Source of the DNA: Actinomycetes bacterium
GTDB lineage: Bacteria > Actinomycetota > Coriobacteriia > Coriobacteriales > Eggerthellaceae
Length of the DNA: 32,583 bases
Assembly (NCBI GenBank): GCA_023403475.1
Contig: JAEYEL010000182.1
Location: 1-32,583 of the forward strand
Direction: 5' to 3'
A model generated the notes under the pieces. It was not told where the DNA came from and made no database searches. It was given only the letters and a program-made list of their open reading frames with translations. This document shows, in pieces, positions 29,461 through 32,583 of the stretch (position 1 is its first letter; each line of letters begins with the position of its first letter). The position numbers were made by a program, and so were the translations under genes.

Positions 29461-31480
29461 AAACGTTATCCTCCAAATCCATTTGCATGAGGTTCACGTT
29501 CTCGCGAAGACGTTTGGCGGAGGCGCGGCAGAGGCGCTCTTCTTCGTACATGGTCTGGATCTGCTCCAACTCCAGCTGAAGTCCCAGGCGGCGGATGTCC
29601 TCGGTCTTGTCGGAGGCGTGCGCGATAGCCGTTATGGAGGGGTTCGTGACGCGCAAAGCCATGAACACACGCTGGTATTCCACCAGAAGGGCGCTCGCAT
29701 CCTCGGTGGGCACGTCGTCTTCGGGCACAAGGGCGCGCAGCTTTCCTATGACGTGCTCGTAGGACTTCACCTGTATCTCGCGCAGCGCCTCCGCCCGTTT
29801 CGGTGCGGAGACGCCGGGAAGCCCGCTTACCATGGAATGGAACAACGTGCGCAAAAACATGCGCATGCGCAGATAAATCGCCTCTGCGGACCATTTTCCC
29901 GTGCTGTGCTTGAGCAGCTGCTCGATACGGTCGAGACGCTTGAGGTATCGGTAACCTGCCATGGGGTGGACTTCCTTCTCGTCTATGAGCTTGCTCACGT
30001 AGTCGCGCTCCCACCCAAGTGCTTGCAGGCGCAGTTCCAAGTTAGGCTCGTCCTCTATGTCGTGCTTGTCCTTGATGTGCGCGATGCGGTCGGTGTAGGA
30101 GCGGACCACGGCACGCGTCGCCCGTCGCGTTTCGGGCGTTTGGCACACGGTGAGCTCCTCTATGACGTTGCGCAGGATCTCGATGTTGCATTCGGCGTCA
30201 TCTTGCTGTTTCTGGGTTTTCTCGCGATGCGGTCTCGGTGCCAAAAGCGGCACGACGAACGTGGCCAGAAGCAACGTACACACGATGACGCCGCAGGCAA
30301 GAAAGATAATGAGATCGCGCTGCGGGAACGTGGCGGTGGAGTTTATGTAAACGGGAATGGTGAACAGCACGGCGAGCGTGATGGTCCCCTTGGAGCCTGC
30401 AAGCGCCAACGTGAGCGCCGACTTGACAATGGCTCGCATTGGGCGCTTCTCCTTGGTGCGCCTGTCGCGCACCTTCTCCATGGCGAGCACCCACGCAAAG
30501 CGAATGAGCAGCAAAAGGAACGTGAGCGCGAGAATGTAGCCTATGAGCGCGAGGTTGTTGATGTGGATGTCTTCCCAGGTGTGCTCCATGGCACGGGGCA
30601 GCTGCATGCCCAAAAGTACGAACACGATGCCGTTCAGGGCGAATGCGAGCACGCGCCATACGCTGGTGGAAACGATGTTCATGCGCGATATGGAAGGCCC
30701 TATGCTGCGCGGCGAGATGACGTTCACAAGTCCCGCCGTGACCACCGCGATGATGCCGCTTGCGCCTGTTGCCTCGCCAACGAGGAACACGATGAAGGGC
30801 GTGAGCACCTCGAACAGCACGTGGAACGTCGTGTTCTCAAGCCCGATGCCGCGCACCCAGCGCACGAACAGGTTTCCCAGATATCCCATTACCACGCCGA
30901 GCAGGATGCCGCCGAAGAAGCTGATAGCGAAATCGATCGAGGCGTCCACGAGCGAAAAAGTGCCGGTGATGGCGGCGGCGAGCGCGAACTGGAACGACAC
31001 GATGCCGGAAGCGTCGTTGATGAGCGATTCGCCTTTGAGGATGCTCTTCTGCCGTTCGGGAATATCGGTCTGCTTAGAAAGCGAGGCGACCGCCACCGCG
31101 TCGGTTGGCCCGAGTGCCGCTCCGAGCGCGAAAGCGGCCGCAAGGGGAATGGATGGAATGACCGCATGAACCGCGAACCCTATGACGAGCGCGGTCACGA
31201 CGACCAGTCCGATGGCAAGTGAGAGAACCGGCCTGCGGTTATGCCAAAGCGACGCCTTGTCGGCATGTTTCGCCTCGTCATAGAGAAGCGGTGCGATGAA
31301 TAGCACGAGGAAGAGCTCGGGGTCGAGGCCGATTTTTATCTGCGAGGGTGCGAGAACGGCGATGATCAGCCCAAGGGCTATCTGGATAAGCGGCGATGAT
31401 ACTTTGGGCACCAGCTGGTCGATGATAGAGGAGAAAAGAACGGCGGCAAGAAGAAGCAGGGCGAGCGTGAATGTTTGCAC
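29459..31480 (-). CDS. CPA1-family Na+/H+ antiporter
   Basis: Inner-membrane monovalent cation/proton antiporter of the NhaP/YjcE type, 673 residues. About 12 membrane helices fill the first ~420 residues. The ion-binding Asp motifs are seen in ALGPTDAVAVASL and ESLINDASGIVSF, the latter the ND pair typical of electroneutral CPA1 exchangers; GATGASGIIAVVTAGL-like EATGASGIIAVVTAGL follows. The remaining ~250 residues are a charged, helical cytosolic domain, longer than in plain NhaP, likely regulatory. GTG 31480 is chosen since GGAGG lies 7 bases upstream; the longer TTG start would place that site inside the gene. It may balance the alkalinity from arginine deimination (inference). Confidence 0.92.
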   Translation of the reverse strand: MQTFTLALLLLAAVLFSSIIDQLVPKVSSPLIQIALGLIIAVLAPSQIKIGLDPELFLVLFIAPLLYDEAKHADKASLWHNRRPVLSLAIGLVVVTALVIGFAVHAVIPSIPLAAAFALGAALGPTDAVAVASLSKQTDIPERQKSILKGESLINDASGIVSFQFALAAAITGTFSLVDASIDFAISFFGGILLGVVMGYLGNLFVRWVRGIGLENTTFHVLFEVLTPFIVFLVGEATGASGIIAVVTAGLVNVISPRSIGPSISRMNIVSTSVWRVLAFALNGIVFVLLGMQLPRAMEHTWEDIHINNLALIGYILALTFLLLLIRFAWVLAMEKVRDRRTKEKRPMRAIVKSALTLALAGSKGTITLAVLFTIPVYINSTATFPQRDLIIFLACGVIVCTLLLATFVVPLLAPRPHREKTQKQQDDAECNIEILRNVIEELTVCQTPETRRATRAVVRSYTDRIAHIKDKHDIEDEPNLELRLQALGWERDYVSKLIDEKEVHPMAGYRYLKRLDRIEQLLKHSTGKWSAEAIYLRMRMFLRTLFHSMVSGLPGVSAPKRAEALREIQVKSYEHVIGKLRALVPEDDVPTEDASALLVEYQRVFMALRVTNPSITAIAHASDKTEDIRRLGLQLELEQIQTMYEEERLCRASAKRLRENVNLMQMDLEDNV

Positions 31481-31564
31481 GAGTGAGCCTCCTGACGTCA
31501 AGTGATGCGGTTCTTGTTTGGAAACGCTGTCGCCCGACTGACGGAAGCGCCCTTGGTATAGAAA

Positions 31565-31593
31565 GAGGCCGGAAGCTTGACGCTTCCGGCCTC
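31565..31593 (-). terminator. Intrinsic terminator of the tRNA-His/tRNA-Lys unit
   Basis: A perfect 12-bp stem GAGGCCGGAAGC / GCTTCCGGCCTC with a 5-base loop, followed on the minus strand by TTTCT. Confidence 0.9.
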
Positions 31594-31603
31594 GTGGTTT
31601 CCC

Positions 31604-31679
31604 TGGTGCACCGTCGGCGACTCGAACGCCGGACCTTGGGATTAAGAGTCCCCTGCTCTACCAACTAAGCTAACGGTGC
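31604..31679 (-). tRNA. tRNA-Lys (anticodon CTT)
   Basis: 76 bases with encoded CCA. The acceptor stem is GCACCGT / ACGGTGC with discriminator A, the anticodon loop CTCTTAA gives CTT, and the T-arm is CGGCG-TTCGAGT-CGCCG. It lies 77 bases downstream of tRNA-His on the same strand, with no terminator between, so the two are probably one transcript. Confidence 0.97.
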
Positions 31680-31756
31680 AAAACCCTTATGCGCAAAGCG
31701 CCTGAACATTGTAGGGCAAGCGTTTCGAAAACGCAAGACCCAAATTCCAAGCGCGC

Positions 31757-31833
31757 TGGGGTGGATGATGGGACTCGAACCCACGATCTCCAGAGCCACA
31801 ATCTGGCGCCTTAGCCAACTAGGCCACACCCAC
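31757..31833 (-). tRNA. tRNA-His (anticodon GTG)
   Basis: 77 bases with encoded CCA. The acceptor stem is GTGGGTG / CATCCAC (one G-T pair) with discriminator C, and a G at -1 (plus 31834) is encoded, as His tRNAs need. The anticodon loop ATTGTGG gives GTG, and the T-arm is GTGGG-TTCGAGT-CCCAT. Confidence 0.97.
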
Positions 31834-31851
31834 CGTTTTGCGCAAGGCGAT

Positions 31852-31880
31852 ATTATACGTAATGCGGCAGGGCTGTGCAA
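31852..31880 (-). promoter_or_regulatory. Promoter of tRNA-His/tRNA-Lys
   Basis: On the minus strand TTGCAC (plus 31875-31880), a 17-bp spacer and TATAAT (plus 31852-31857). The start would be near 31845, just ahead of tRNA-His. Confidence 0.85.
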
Positions 31881-32005
31881 GAGGATTTTGTGGACATATT
31901 GTATGAGCGAACACATCGCGTTCCACATTCGACTCCTTCGAGACGGCGTATATCGCTTCGTAGTGGTACCATTGCCCAAGCAATCACCGTCAGCAAGGAG
32001 TTCGC

Positions 32006-32583
32006 ATGGATTCAAAGCAGTCGTCAGAGAAGCGATTCGCGCTGCTCATAGACGCCGACAACGTTTCGGCGAAATACATCAAGCCCATCATGGACGAGCT
32101 TTCGAAGTACGGAACCGTAACCTATAAGCGCATCTACGGCGACTGGACGCTTACGATGCACGCCAAGTGGAAGGACGCCCTGCTCGAAAACTCCATCACG
32201 CCCATCCAGCAGTTCGGCTACACGCAGGGCAAAAACGCCACTGACTCGGCCATGATCATCGATGCCATGGACATTCTCTACACGCATTCGGTGGACGGTT
32301 TCTGCATCGTTTCATCCGACAGCGACTTTACGCGGCTAGCCGCCCGCATCCGCGAGAGCGGCCTTACCGTCATAGGCATGGGCGAAAAGAAGACCCCCAC
32401 GCCGTTTCGGAAAGCCTGCGACATCTTTACGACGCTCGAGCTTCTGGTGGGCGAGCACGGAGGAAAGGGCAACCGCGCGAAAACCGACGCGAATGGAGGC
32501 CAAAGCGGTCATACGCTGGGAAAGGACGAGGTAGAGCAGGCGGTGGTCGATATCATCACCGACAACCAGAACAACGGCAAGGC
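32006..32583 (+). CDS. NYN (PIN-like) domain protein, truncated by window end
   Basis: The first 192 residues of a longer gene. NYN domains (LabA/DUF88, PIN-like fold) are metal-dependent ribonucleases. Seen: RFALLIDADNVSAKYI near the start with catalytic Asp, YKRIYGDWT, the NATDSAMIIDAMDILY segment with Asp, and FCIVSSDSDFTRLAARIRESG with the Asp cluster; IGMGEKKTPTPFRKACD follows. From residue ~170 a stretch (GKDEVEQAVVDIITDN) looks like the start of an OST-HTH/LOTUS RNA-binding domain, a common partner. ATG 32006 has AAGGAG 6 bases upstream. The RNA target is unknown. Confidence 0.88.
   Translation, partial: MDSKQSSEKRFALLIDADNVSAKYIKPIMDELSKYGTVTYKRIYGDWTLTMHAKWKDALLENSITPIQQFGYTQGKNATDSAMIIDAMDILYTHSVDGFCIVSSDSDFTRLAARIRESGLTVIGMGEKKTPTPFRKACDIFTTLELLVGEHGGKGNRAKTDANGGQSGHTLGKDEVEQAVVDIITDNQNNGK

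Noticed and set aside
29483..31222. 579-codon plus-strand open frame opposite the antiporter
   Set aside because: It is the antisense shadow of a clear CPA1 antiporter gene; the His/Gln/Arg-rich translation is typical of such shadows.

Overview
The window looks like a chromosomal segment of a high-GC actinobacterium of class Coriobacteriia, most likely family Eggerthellaceae (Slackia/Eggerthella-like). The reasons are the actinobacterial order uvrC-rapZ-yvcK-whiA followed by gap-pgk-tpiA-gpmI-secG, the Arg-type Walker A motif of RapZ, the arginine deiminase operon typical of these asaccharolytic anaerobes, and a G+C content that looks near 60% by eye. The genus is an inference; no 16S gene or database search was available.

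Layout. 1-922: a minus-strand ygbA-type cysteine-rich gene with a palindromic operator candidate, then a perfect parS centromere site (852-867). 923-6015: uvrC, rapZ, yvcK and whiA, overlapping or closely spaced. 6442-11444: lower glycolysis (gap, pgk, tpiA, gpmI); gpmI carries a one-base frameshift in this sequence. 11631-15461: secG, a small hypothetical gene, an M42 peptidase, smpB, an acidic small protein and ssrA (tmRNA). SmpB and tmRNA, the two parts of trans-translation, sit almost side by side. 15734-19904: a membrane-anchored L,D-transpeptidase, a ybaK-type deacylase, murI and rdgB. 20064-20944: tRNA-Arg(TCT), then tRNA-Gly(TCC) and tRNA-Pro(TGG) on the other strand. 21194-21433: a small glutaredoxin-like gene. 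22058-27373: arcA, arcB, arcC and a YfcC-family transporter, a full arginine-to-ornithine ATP-generating route. 27696-29423: argS, which competes for the same arginine pool. 29459-31480: a CPA1 Na+/H+ antiporter (minus). 31604-31833: tRNA-Lys(CTT) and tRNA-His(GTG) (minus). 32006-end: a truncated NYN-domain gene.

The most striking unexplained property is the density of short, mostly head-to-tail direct repeats (9-55 bp units, 2-4 copies) at gene edges. They occur in frame in uvrC, murI, gpmI, the M42 peptidase and the L,D-transpeptidase, and out of frame in intergenic regions, including a 27-bp unit repeated almost four times in the argS 5' leader. An AT-rich, MITE-like palindromic element sits between the arginine transporter and argS. 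uvrC and murI both have a -10 box 7-8 bases upstream of the ATG, which predicts leaderless mRNAs, and both proteins begin with a repeat-built N-terminal extension.

I found no CRISPR array, transposase, phage module or toxin-antitoxin pair. Apart from the repeats and the noncoding elements, the gene content is conserved housekeeping plus arginine catabolism.
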